64,000 nucleotides of DNA from Nocardia sp. SYP-A9097. GTDB lineage: Bacteria > Actinomycetota > Actinomycetes > Mycobacteriales > Mycobacteriaceae. The stretch covers positions 34,350-98,349 of the forward strand of contig NZ_WJIC01000028.1 in assembly GCF_009649815.1 (NCBI RefSeq). The letters run 5' to 3'. A program made the position numbers and the translations under genes. Below, piece by piece: positions 35,101-43,331 of this stretch (position 1 is the stretch's first letter; the number at the start of each line of letters is the position of its first letter). The notes under the pieces are model-generated. The model made no database searches and was not told the DNA's origin. It was given only the letters and a program-made list of their open reading frames with translations.

Positions 35101-38100
35101 ACGCCGTCGGCGAATCTGACCGCCGATCGCACATGCCGCACCCAGTACTCGGCCTCGGTGATCTCGCCCGGTCCGGTCCACCGGCCGGTGAGGTTGGAGA
35201 TCATCGGAATGTTCGGTTCACGGATCGTCAGCTGGGCGACGGCGGTGCGGAATCGATCGGCGGCGTCATCCATATGCGGGGAGTGGAATGCGTGACTTAC
35301 GTTGAGCCGCCGCGCTTTTCGGCCGTCGGCGCGGAATCGGGCCATCACCTCCTCGGCGGCGTCGGCATCGCCGGAGATGACCACGGATTGCGGGCTGTTG
35401 ACGGCGGCGACGGCGAGCCGGCCGGTGTACCCGGCCAGGGCGTCGAGCACTTCGGCTTCGCTCGCGGCGAGGGCGATCATCACCCCGCCCGAGCGCGCCG
35501 CCTGCATGGCCGCACCGCGCTCGGCGACCATGGCGACGGCGTCGGTCAGCGTGAGTGCGCCCGCCACATGCGCCGCGGTGATCTCACCGATCGAGTGACC
35601 GATCACGGCATCGGGCACCACCCCGAAATGGCCGAGCAGCCGGAACAACGCGCATTCGACGGCGAACAGCCCGGCCTGCGTATACAGGGTCCGATCGAGC
35701 AGTTCCGCCTGCGCACCGCCGGGCTCGGCGAAGATCACCGTACGCAGCGGCGTGTCCAGGTACCGGTCGAACAGTGCGCAGATCTCGTCCAGCGCGGCCG
35801 CGAAGACCGGATGGGCGGCGTACAGCTCGCGTCCCATTCCCGCGCGTTGCGACCCCTGCCCGGAGAACACGAACGCGAGACCGCCACCGGTGTGCGATCC
35901 CGGCCGCAGCACCGCGGGTGACGGTTCGCCGACGCTGAGCGAGGCGAGGTCGGCCAGCGCCTGGGTGCGGTCGGTGACGATCACGGCGGCGCGATGGGCG
36001 AATTGCGCCCGCGTGACGGCCAGCGAACAACCGATATCCCGGGAGACGAGCTCGGGCTGCGCGAGCAGGTGCGCGCGCAGCCGGGCCGCCTGATCGTAGA
36101 GCGCCTCTTCGGTGCGGGCCGACAGGATCCAGGGCAGCGTGGCCGGTGCGGTGGCAGGTGCGGTGGCAGGTGCGGTGGCCGCGGGCCCCTCCTCGATGAT
36201 GACGTGGGCATTGGTGCCGGAGATCCCGAACGACGAGATCGCGGCCCGCCGCGGCCTGCCCTCGACGACCGGCCAGTCCGCGGTCTCGGTCAACAGCGAC
36301 AGCCCGCCGGAACTCCAGTCCACGTGCGGTGTCGGCTCCTGGACGTGCAGCGTCCGCGGCAGGCTGCCGTGCCGGATTGCCTCGATCATCTTCATGACGC
36401 CACCGATGCCCGCGGCCGCCTGCGCGTGCCCGATATTCGATTTCATCGACCCCACCCGCAGCGGTCGATCCTCGGCCCGGTCGCGGCCGTAGGTGGCCAG
36501 CAGGGCCGCCGCCTCGATCGGATCGCCGAGCGATGTGCCGGTGCCGTGTGCCTCCACCGCGTCCACCTCATCGGCCCCGAGACCGGCATCGGCCAGCGCC
36601 TGCCGGATCACCCGCTCCTGAGACGGCCCGTTGGGTGCGGTCAGGCCATTGCTGGCGCCGTCCTGGTTCACCGCGCTGCCGCGCACAACCGCGAGCACCC
36701 GGTGCCCGTTGGCGCGGGCGGCGGAGAGCCGTTCCAGTACCAGCACCCCGATGCCCTCGGACCACACGGTGCCGTCCGCGTCGGCGGCGAATGCCTTGCA
36801 TTGCCCGTCCGGCGCGAGTCCGCGCTGCTGCGAGAATTCGGTGAATATCCCGGGTTCCGACATGATCGTCGCGCCGCAGGCCAGCGCCAGCGTGCAGTCG
36901 CCCGCGCGGAGTGCCCGCACCGCGAGGTGCAGTGCCACCAGCGATGACGAGCAGGCGGTGTCGACCGTGATCGCGGGGCCTTCGAAGCCGAAGCTGTAGG
37001 CGATGCGGCCCGAGGCGACGCTGGCCGTATTGCCGGTGAGCAGATAGCCTTCGGCGCCCGCCGCCGGTTCATGCATGCGCGGGCCGTAGTCCTGTGACAT
37101 GGCGCCGACGAACACGCCGACCTGTGACCCGCGCAGTGCGGTCGGGTCGATCGCACCCTGTTCGAACGCTTCCCAGCTGGTTTCCAGCAGCAGTCGCTGC
37201 TGGGGATCCATCGCGGTGGCCTCGCGCGGGCTGATACCGAAGAACGCGGCGTCGAACAGGTCCGCGTCGTGCAGGAATCCGCCTCGGTTCACATAGGATT
37301 TCCCGGCGATTCCGGGCTCCGGGTCGTACAGCTCGCTCTCGTCCCAGCCGCGGTTGTCCGGCATACCGGTGATGACGTCGCGGCCGTCGGCGAGCAGATC
37401 CCAGAGTTCGGTGCTCGACCGCACGCCACCGGGGTAGCGGCAGGACATGGCGACGATGGCGATCGGCTCCCGGGCGGTTCCGGCGGCCGGAGCCGGTGAC
37501 TCGGCCCGCGGGCTGATGCCGAGCAGTTCGGCGTGCAGGTATTCCGACAGTGCCCGGGGCGTGGGATGGTCGAAGATCAATCCGGCGGGCAATGCGAGTC
37601 CGGTGGCGGTACCGAGCCGGTCGCGCAGCTCCACCGCGCCGACCGAGTCCAGCCCGAGGTTCTTGAAGGTCTCCTCGAACGGGATTTCCTCGGCCGAGGC
37701 GTGCCCCAGCACCGCCGCGATACCGGCCGCCAGCAGTCGGCGCACGAATGCGGGCCGGTCCGCCTCGGCCAGTGCGGCGAGGTGTTGTCCGACCGTGGCG
37801 TCCTCGGATTCGGTTGTGCCGTCGGCGAATTCGGCGGTATTGCCGTTGGGTTCCGCGAGAGCGGGTGCGGTCGAAGAGGCGGGGAGGTTCGCGCCGGGCG
37901 CGGTCGCCGGGTCCACCACCCAGTGGTGTTTGCGCTGGAAAGCGTAGGTGGGCAGGTCGACGGCGTGCGCGTCCGGCAGCATGACGCTCCAGTCGGGCTG
38001 GTGGCCGTGCAGCTGGGCCTGGGTCACGGCAGTCATGAACTGGTCCGCGTCGCCGCGGTCTCGGCGCAGTGATCCGATCGCGGCGACTCCGTCCACCGTC

Positions 38101-40502
38101 TCGGTGATCGCGGCGGTGAGTACCGGGTGCGCGCTGGGCTCGATGAAGAGGGTGTGTCCGGCGTCCGCCAGGGCCCGGGTGGCTTGGACGAACCGCACGG
38201 GGTTCGCCAGGTTCCGATACCAGTACCGCGCGTCCAGACCGGCGGTGTCGTGCAACTCCCCGGTGACGGTGGAGTAGAACGGCACATCCCCCGTGCGTGG
38301 CCGAATGTCGGCCAGCTCGTGCAGGACTCGCGCTTCGATCGGTGCGACGAGAGGGGTGTGTGAGGCGTAGTCGACGGGAATCTCCCGGGCCTGGATCCCC
38401 TCGGCCGCGCATTCGGTCACGAAGGCGGTCACCTGGTCGTGCGTGCCCGCGACGACCGTCGACGCGATCCCGTTCATGGCGGCGAGGTACAGGCCGGTGC
38501 CGGTTCGGGCGTCCAGCCGGGCGCGTACCTCAGCCTCGGGCAGCAGGACCGAGGCCATGGCGCCGGTCCCGGCCAGGGTCGCGACGGCCTGGGCGCGCAG
38601 CGCGACGACCCGGGCCGAGTCCCGCAGCGACAACGCGCCCGCGACATAGGCCGCCGCGATCTCACCCTGCGAGCAGCCGACCACGGCATCGGGCTCGATG
38701 CCGTGCGCGCGCCACAGGGCGGCCAGCGAGATCATCACCGCCCACAGCACCGGCTGCACCACGTCGGTGTGGTCGAGTTGATCGTGTTCGTCGGTGGTGA
38801 GCACTTCGAGCAGGTCCCAGCGCACATAGGGCGCCAGTGCCTCGGCGCAGTCGCGCAGCTGTGCCGCGAACACCGGCGAACCGGCCATGAGCGCGCGCGC
38901 CATTCCGGTCCACTGTGATCCTTGGCCGGGGAATACGAATACTCGTTTGCCTTCGATCGCCTTGCCCTGCAATACGATCGGTGACGGCAGTTGCTGCCCG
39001 AACATGTCGAGACCGGCCAGGGCCTGTTCACCGGTGGCGGCCAGAATGGCGGCGCGATATTCGAAATGCGTCCTGGTGGTCGCCAGCGAATAGGCGACGT
39101 CGCGCAGTGCGGGTTCGGGCCGGTCGAGCAGCCACGACCGCAATCGCGCGGTCTGTACCCGCAGCCCGCGCGGGGTCCGGGCGGAGACCAGCAACGGCAC
39201 CGTGGTCGCGCCGGCGGTGGGCCGGTCGGTGTCCGGAGCCGGATCGGCGGCGGGCGCCTGGGCGACGACGAGGTGGCAGTTGGTGCCGCCCACGCCGAAG
39301 GAGGAGACTCCCGCGATCAGCGAACGGTCCGGCGCGGGCCACGGCGTGAGTTCATCGTTGACGCGAATCCCCCACTCCGCCAAGGGAATCAAGGGGTTCG
39401 GTGTGGTGTAGTTCAGGCTCGGCGGGAGTTCCCGATGCGAAATGCTCAGCACCGTTTTGAGCAGGCCGGCAATGCCGGCGGCGCCCTCGAGGTGCCCGAT
39501 ATTGGTCTTCACCGACCCGACGCGCAGGGCATCCCCCGGTAACCGGCCCGCGCCGAGCGCCGCACCGAGCGCGGCCGCTTCGACGCGGTCGCCGACCCGG
39601 GTACCGGTGCCGTGCAGTTCGACGTACTGGATATCGCTCGAGTCGATGCCGGACCGCCGGTACGCTGCGCGCAGCACATCTTCCTGACCGTCCTGCCCCG
39701 GTACGGCCAGCCCGGCAGTGGCGCCGTCATTGCCGATCGCGCTCCCCAGCAGCTGGCACAGGATCCGGTCACCGTCCGCGAGCGCGCTGAACAACGGTTT
39801 CAGCACCAGGCACACCCCGCCCTCGCCGCGCACGTAGCCGTTGGCCCGGGCGTCGAAGGTGAAGCACCGGCCGTCCGGTGACAGCGCGCCGAATCGGTGC
39901 GAGGCGAGCACACTGTGCGGGCCGATGGCAAGATTCACGCCGCCGACGATGGCCAGGTCCGATTCGCCTTGGCGCAGGCTCTGGCAGGCGGCGTGCACGG
40001 CGACGAGCGAGGATGACTGCCCCGTGTCGATCACCAGGCTGGGACCGCGCAATCCGAGGAAATACGAGACCCGGTTCGCGATGACGCTGCGCAGCGATCC
40101 GGCGAAGGACTGCCGCGTGATGGCACCCGCCGCGCCGGTCAGGGAGCTGTAGTCCTCCCACATCGCACCGACGAATACCCCGGCGCGCCGGCCGCGCAGT
40201 GTTCCGGGCCGGATCCGGGCGTGTTCGAGCGCTTCCCAGCTCAGTTCGAGCATGAGCCGCTGCTGCGGGTCGGCCGCGTCGGCCTCGCGGGGTGACATCC
40301 CGAAGAAGCCGGCGTCGAACTGCCCGAGGTCGTCGAGGAATCCGCCGAACCGGGTGATATCGATGCCGACGTTCCACCGGTCGGCCGGGGCCTCGGTGAT
40401 CGCGTCGACGCCGTCGCGCAGTAATCGCCAAAAGCTCTCGGGGTCGGGCGCTTTCGGCAGGCGGCAGGATATGCCGACGACGGCAATAGGCTCGTTATCC
40501 AT
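32127..40502 (-). CDS. Type I PKS of line A: loading module KSQ-AT-ACP plus KS-AT-DH-KR-ACP
   Basis: About 2791 aa from ATG 40502. The first KS (residues 4-430) has Gln (Q162) instead of Cys in DTGQSSS, the hallmark of KSQ loading domains that decarboxylate an AT-loaded malonyl-type unit. Its AT has S611 in GCSQGE (the usual His is Cys) and YASH, predicting methylmalonyl and hence a propionyl starter. The loading ACP is at S953. The extension module has KS (C1184), AT (S1637 in GHSIGE, HAFH, malonyl), DH (H1953 in HAVLDTVVLP, Gly replaced by Asp), KR (about 2370-2600, complete, LED motif, B-type) and ACP (S2698), so a trans-enoyl unit is expected. The last 50 residues form a charged docking tail matching a following PKS. 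There is no N-terminal docking segment, consistent with chain initiation. A 12-nt tandem repeat lies in the KS-AT linker. Confidence 0.93.
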   Translation of the reverse strand: MDNEPIAVVGISCRLPKAPDPESFWRLLRDGVDAITEAPADRWNVGIDITRFGGFLDDLGQFDAGFFGMSPREADAADPQQRLMLELSWEALEHARIRPGTLRGRRAGVFVGAMWEDYSSLTGAAGAITRQSFAGSLRSVIANRVSYFLGLRGPSLVIDTGQSSSLVAVHAACQSLRQGESDLAIVGGVNLAIGPHSVLASHRFGALSPDGRCFTFDARANGYVRGEGGVCLVLKPLFSALADGDRILCQLLGSAIGNDGATAGLAVPGQDGQEDVLRAAYRRSGIDSSDIQYVELHGTGTRVGDRVEAAALGAALGAGRLPGDALRVGSVKTNIGHLEGAAGIAGLLKTVLSISHRELPPSLNYTTPNPLIPLAEWGIRVNDELTPWPAPDRSLIAGVSSFGVGGTNCHLVVAQAPAADPAPDTDRPTAGATTVPLLVSARTPRGLRVQTARLRSWLLDRPEPALRDVAYSLATTRTHFEYRAAILAATGEQALAGLDMFGQQLPSPIVLQGKAIEGKRVFVFPGQGSQWTGMARALMAGSPVFAAQLRDCAEALAPYVRWDLLEVLTTDEHDQLDHTDVVQPVLWAVMISLAALWRAHGIEPDAVVGCSQGEIAAAYVAGALSLRDSARVVALRAQAVATLAGTGAMASVLLPEAEVRARLDARTGTGLYLAAMNGIASTVVAGTHDQVTAFVTECAAEGIQAREIPVDYASHTPLVAPIEARVLHELADIRPRTGDVPFYSTVTGELHDTAGLDARYWYRNLANPVRFVQATRALADAGHTLFIEPSAHPVLTAAITETVDGVAAIGSLRRDRGDADQFMTAVTQAQLHGHQPDWSVMLPDAHAVDLPTYAFQRKHHWVVDPATAPGANLPASSTAPALAEPNGNTAEFADGTTESEDATVGQHLAALAEADRPAFVRRLLAAGIAAVLGHASAEEIPFEETFKNLGLDSVGAVELRDRLGTATGLALPAGLIFDHPTPRALSEYLHAELLGISPRAESPAPAAGTAREPIAIVAMSCRYPGGVRSSTELWDLLADGRDVITGMPDNRGWDESELYDPEPGIAGKSYVNRGGFLHDADLFDAAFFGISPREATAMDPQQRLLLETSWEAFEQGAIDPTALRGSQVGVFVGAMSQDYGPRMHEPAAGAEGYLLTGNTASVASGRIAYSFGFEGPAITVDTACSSSLVALHLAVRALRAGDCTLALACGATIMSEPGIFTEFSQQRGLAPDGQCKAFAADADGTVWSEGIGVLVLERLSAARANGHRVLAVVRGSAVNQDGASNGLTAPNGPSQERVIRQALADAGLGADEVDAVEAHGTGTSLGDPIEAAALLATYGRDRAEDRPLRVGSMKSNIGHAQAAAGIGGVMKMIEAIRHGSLPRTLHVQEPTPHVDWSSGGLSLLTETADWPVVEGRPRRAAISSFGISGTNAHVIIEEGPAATAPATAPATAPATLPWILSARTEEALYDQAARLRAHLLAQPELVSRDIGCSLAVTRAQFAHRAAVIVTDRTQALADLASLSVGEPSPAVLRPGSHTGGGLAFVFSGQGSQRAGMGRELYAAHPVFAAALDEICALFDRYLDTPLRTVIFAEPGGAQAELLDRTLYTQAGLFAVECALFRLLGHFGVVPDAVIGHSIGEITAAHVAGALTLTDAVAMVAERGAAMQAARSGGVMIALAASEAEVLDALAGYTGRLAVAAVNSPQSVVISGDADAAEEVMARFRADGRKARRLNVSHAFHSPHMDDAADRFRTAVAQLTIREPNIPMISNLTGRWTGPGEITEAEYWVRHVRSAVRFADGVGTLAARGITSYLEVGPDAVLLAMVDATLTSAVVTGDDIGTAPAAPMLAPILRTGRPETTTLVTAITQAHLRGHGIDWSAMFPDGRPVELPTYAFQRERYWLDAPRRLAAPEALGLAASDHALLGAAMQLPEDENWVFTGRLTLTDQPWIAEHAVLDTVVLPGTAYLDLALHAGELLDLPVLAELTLHAPLTLHPDSEAQVRVRVGEPDDTGQRALTVYARHRADEVGDEWTRHASGIVSPAPDNHPEIRHEWARHWPPAEAVPVELAGLYESLAERGYEYGPLFQGLRSVWRDGAVTFAEVTLPDEVEMAGFGVHPALVDATLHPLVSGLLGADDTAVRLPFAWSGVRRYATKVGTLRVRISPAETGGHQLDMTDQDGMPVLSVDDLTMLAADPEQFAVDRRDHDAGYRIGWQRAENQNGHAGSIPVFLDGSELSDSDRQLSSGARVIALGAFGTPADMVAGTHELLGRVLDFTQRFLAGPDAEDRTLVVLTRGAVDTGDGVTDPAGAGVWGLVRSVQTEHPGRVVLMDLDPNAAAADATDQGAISRVVGCGEPQVAVRSGDLLVPRLLPAKDVVPVPTALDPDGSVLITGGTGTLGGLIARFVVREWGIRDLVLVSRQGPGAAGAGELCEELTGLGARVQVVACDVGDEAVVRELVAGVPRLTAVVHTAGVLEDSVVSAMSVEQLDRVLVPKVDAGWWLHRATEGLDLSAFVLFSSASGVLGNSGQANYAAANSFLDGLAGFRRARGLVASSLSWGFWEESSAMTGALTERDIDRLRQLGLKPLATDDALALFDIAVNSGESHFLTTRLDSAVYRRRQENGDLPPLFQRLIPKSTRRTTVRNTMPALADQLAGLAAAEQRTLIISTVLSQISAVLAIPNQNRIDTGQGLLEMGFDSLTAVELRNRLGAATGLRLASTFALNYPTVDAMSEYLYRELGGGTTTNEPDNDPRRDMEIIDRRSESAAGEKLEQIKSADIDALIAIALTNNEF
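32773..33373. repeat. 601-bp perfect direct repeat, copy 2 (KR core of the KSQ-containing PKS)
   Basis: Second copy of 26387-26987, offset 6386 bp, same orientation and same reading frame relative to the KR. Within it the plus strand is strikingly A/C-rich from about 32820 to 33110, meaning the coding strand is G/T-rich. This block therefore looks imported relative to the rest of the gene. Confidence 0.9.
36145..36180. repeat. Three tandem copies of a 12-nt unit in a KS-AT linker
   Basis: GGTGCGGTGGCA is repeated at 36145-36156 and 36157-36168, with a third copy at 36169-36180 differing only in its last base. It encodes an Ala-Thr-Ala-Pro repeat in the flexible linker after the KS of the malonyl-using module. 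Slippage in a linker is the likely origin. Confidence 0.8.
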
Positions 40503-40599
40503 CGCGTTGATCGTCTTTCTTCTTCCCCGGATCACGCCCGGAGGCCAAGGGTGGTGGGTCTTTGTCTGCTGCCCCGGAATTCGGGGACGGTTCGGCGAT

Positions 40600-41592
40600 T
40601 CAGCCCCATTCCAGCAAGGCCAGGCCGACGGACATGCCGCCGCCGAATCCGATGAGCAGCACCAGATCTCCGGCGTACAGCGCACCGGATCGTGCCGCGT
40701 GATCGAGTGTGATGGGGATCGACGCGGCGCCGGTATTGCCGTACTCGACGAGGGTGCGGTGTACCTGTGCGGCGGGCAGATCCAGCAGCGGGACGGTCTG
40801 ATCGAGCATGACGCCATTGGCCTGATGCGGAATGAGATGCGTAATGGCTTCCGGCTCGACTTGATGGTCGGAGAGGAATTGCTTGACCAATCCGGGCAGG
40901 GCGGTGCCGACGAATTCCCGGACCACGCGACCGTCCATGCCGAAATAGTGTCTGCCGGCGGCGAGTGACTCCTCGGTATGGGGTTCCCTGCTCCCACCCG
41001 CCGGCACCCGGATCGCTTCGGTCAGTTCCCCGAAGGTGTGCAGGCGGTAGCCGCGTACCCCCGCGCTCGCGGGCGCGGGTCCCACGACGATCGCCCCGGC
41101 ACCGTCGCCGAACAGGATCACGGTCTTGCGGTCGGTGGGATCGAGGATGCGCGAATAGATGTCGGCCCCGATGATCAGCCCGTATCCGCCCTGTCCGGCG
41201 ACGATGGGACAGCCCGCGGCGAGTGCGAATACGAAGCCGCTGCATACGGCGTTCACGTCGAAGCATCCGGCGCTGTCGGCGCCGAGCGCGTGCTGTACGT
41301 AGGCCGCGGTGGGTGGTTGTGGCCGGTCGGGTGTGGAGGTCGCCACCACGATGGTGCTCAATTGATCCGCGACGATGCCCGCCCGGGTGAGTGCGCGGCG
41401 GGCGGCCGCCACGGCCAGATCGGAGGTGGCCTGTCCTGGCTCGGCCCAGCGGCGCCGCTGGATCATGGTCTTGCGTTGTATCCACTCGTCCGTGACTCCG
41501 GCCGCGACCGCGACCTCGTCATTGGTCACCACCCGAGGCGGCAGGTACGCACCGGTGCCGAGCACTCCGATGCCCGGTACCCCGCTAGTCAT
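40600..41592 (-). CDS. Canonical ketoacyl-ACP synthase III (KAS III)
   Basis: About 330 aa. The ATG at 41592 is preferred because AAGGAA lies seven bases upstream, whereas an upstream in-frame ATG at 41697 adds a Cys/Pro-rich leader unlike the family. The full triad is present: C117 in NAVCSGF, H256 in LIPHQANG, N286 in YGNTGAAS. It therefore differs from the His-less KAS III-like protein at 5927-6967. Possible roles are making or transferring a starter or acyl group, or esterification as in CerJ-type KAS III enzymes. The fatty acyl chain used by the FAAL is another candidate link. It sits 97 bp upstream of the KSQ PKS gene, in the same direction. Confidence 0.88.
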   Translation of the reverse strand: MTSGVPGIGVLGTGAYLPPRVVTNDEVAVAAGVTDEWIQRKTMIQRRRWAEPGQATSDLAVAAARRALTRAGIVADQLSTIVVATSTPDRPQPPTAAYVQHALGADSAGCFDVNAVCSGFVFALAAGCPIVAGQGGYGLIIGADIYSRILDPTDRKTVILFGDGAGAIVVGPAPASAGVRGYRLHTFGELTEAIRVPAGGSREPHTEESLAAGRHYFGMDGRVVREFVGTALPGLVKQFLSDHQVEPEAITHLIPHQANGVMLDQTVPLLDLPAAQVHRTLVEYGNTGAASIPITLDHAARSGALYAGDLVLLIGFGGGMSVGLALLEWG

Positions 41593-41718
41593 CGGGTTCC
41601 TTCTCGCCGGCGCCGCATCGTGCGGCCGAGCGGGCGGTGCGGCCGAATAGGCTGCCACCACGCATCCGCAAAGACAGTTCTCGGGGTGATCGTTCACGGT
41701 GCATCCATCCGTTGGTTG

Positions 41719-42969
41719 TCACGCGGCCCGGCCGGTGATCGCGGCCGCCGCGGTGTGATCACGCACATCGATCGGGTCGATCACCTCGCCGTTGAGGACT
41801 TTGTCGATGATCCAGTACCGCAGTGGCAGTGCGCCGAGTACTCGATAGCGCAATTTCCGCGTGAGTAGTTCGCGCCGATTGCTGACGACGAGGCCTTCCT
41901 CTTGCATCGTCTGGAATCGAGTGACCAAATCCTTGTGTTTGCGACGCTCGGCGACGAATCCGGAGAATGTGCTCGCCGAGAGCGGTTTCGTCCCGGATTT
42001 CAATGCCGCGGCTATTATCGGTGTAATACGCACACAGTCCTGGACCGACAAATTGATGCCTTGACCGAGAATGGGCGTACACGTATGCGAAGCGTCACCG
42101 ATGAGGACGAGTCCGTCGCGTGCCCAGGTATCCAGTTCGGCCGTGAAGATTTCCAGGAAGCTGGTGTCTTCCCAGGATTTCACGCTCTGATCCAGCAGCG
42201 GGCCGAGACGCGGGTCCAATTCGGTGATTCCGGCCTTGAACGCGTCCAGGCCGGCCTTTTTCACCGCGCTGTATCCGCGCTTGGGCAGGTTGTGCGCGAC
42301 CCGGAGATCATTGGGAAACGTCGGCATCGAGACCACATGCCGCTGCCGGTCCACGAAGAATTCGGCGTATTGGCTCCAGCCCTCGGGCCGGGGCACTTTG
42401 ACCCACAGTACGTCCCGGTCCATCGGGGTGATCTTCGCTTCCAGGCCGGCCTGTTTGCGGACCCGCGAGAATCTGCCGTCGGCGCCGACCACCAGGCGGG
42501 CGCGGATCACCGTCTCGGATCCGTCGCGCAGCCGGAGTTTGGCGCCGGTCACGGTGCCCGATTCCTCGTCCAGTTCGACCATGGTCGCACCGGCGAGGTA
42601 GGTGTACGACGGTTCCCGGCTCGCCGATTCGTTGATGATCCGCAGCAGCGCCGGCTGCGGCATATCCACATGCCGCGCACGGGTTTTCGTGCGTTCATAC
42701 TCGAGGTCCATCACATGCCGTCCCTCGAGGTACATCCGGATGCCGCGGGTCTCGAGGTATCCGTGCGCCTCCAGCGCGGGGCCGAATCCCAGTGCCCGCA
42801 GGGAGGTGACGGACGCGGACACCAGCGTCTCACCACGGAAGGTCCGTTCCAGGGTCGCCTGCTTCTCCGCCAGGACGACATCGACGCCCCGGCGGGCCAG
42901 CATGCAGGCGAGCAGTGAACCTGCCGGGCCGCCGCCGATGATCAGTACTTCTGTCTGCTCCGGTACCAT
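41719..42969 (-). CDS. FAD-dependent oxidoreductase/monooxygenase
   Basis: 416 aa. GGGPAG is at 11-16 (dinucleotide binding), VVGADGRFSRVR is the DG motif, and LIGDASHTCTPILGQGIN is the GD motif, so the protein is of the p-hydroxybenzoate hydroxylase fold without the extra C-terminal domain seen in the plus-strand monooxygenase. Similar proteins hydroxylate or epoxidise polyketides. It begins at ATG 42969, downstream of an intergenic region with two palindromes, and is followed after 126 bp by the KAS III gene. The exact substrate cannot be read from sequence. Confidence 0.85.
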   Translation of the reverse strand: MVPEQTEVLIIGGGPAGSLLACMLARRGVDVVLAEKQATLERTFRGETLVSASVTSLRALGFGPALEAHGYLETRGIRMYLEGRHVMDLEYERTKTRARHVDMPQPALLRIINESASREPSYTYLAGATMVELDEESGTVTGAKLRLRDGSETVIRARLVVGADGRFSRVRKQAGLEAKITPMDRDVLWVKVPRPEGWSQYAEFFVDRQRHVVSMPTFPNDLRVAHNLPKRGYSAVKKAGLDAFKAGITELDPRLGPLLDQSVKSWEDTSFLEIFTAELDTWARDGLVLIGDASHTCTPILGQGINLSVQDCVRITPIIAAALKSGTKPLSASTFSGFVAERRKHKDLVTRFQTMQEEGLVVSNRRELLTRKLRYRVLGALPLRYWIIDKVLNGEVIDPIDVRDHTAAAAITGRAA

Positions 42970-43015
42970 TTGGGATGCCTTTCGACTATTGGCCGATAAA
43001 TGGTGAGAATCGATT

Positions 43016-43249
43016 TCACTCGGCGCCGGTATGGCAGCGGCGATTCATCGATGTATTGCCGTCGTGGTATACCGTCCGACATCGAACGCCACCGCCATGA
43101 TCCGAATAATGCGTATGGGTACAGCCACACGCGAAGGTGACATATTCGATCGTGATCCCTTCCGAATCCTTTTCGACATGACAGGCACCTTCGCGCACCG
43201 CGCCGCAGGGAGCGAACCTTCTCGAGAAGGAACCGGTCGAAATCAACAT
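43016..43249 (-). CDS. Possible small Cys/His-rich protein
   Basis: 77 aa from ATG 43249, with GGAG ten bases upstream. It is rich in Cys and His (a CGCTHTHYSDH cluster at about 41-51, plus cysteines near 15, 23, 58 and 72), which could bind zinc. Codon third positions are less GC-biased than in neighbouring genes, and a competing frame overlaps it, so it may not be real. It would lie between the P450 and the FAD oxidoreductase genes. No family is recognised. Confidence 0.3.
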   Translation of the reverse strand: MLISTGSFSRRFAPCGAVREGACHVEKDSEGITIEYVTFACGCTHTHYSDHGGGVRCRTVYHDGNTSMNRRCHTGAE

Positions 43250-43317
43250 CGGTCCGATACTCCGATCTCGGTGAAGCACCACGCACTGCGGTACGAGTCG
43301 ACTACCTTGAATTCAAG
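43217..43317. promoter_or_regulatory. Two perfect palindromes in the 360-bp gap inside the PKS run
   Basis: CCTTCTCGAGAAGG (43217-43230) and CTTGAATTCAAG (43306-43317) are perfect palindromes in the gap 42970-43331, the longest gap in the minus-strand cluster. They could be operators for an internal promoter driving the FAD oxidoreductase, KAS III and line A PKS genes. No clear -35/-10 pair was found. The candidate small gene above covers one of them. Confidence 0.35.
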
Positions 43318-43331
43318 TGTGCGCCGAGGGG

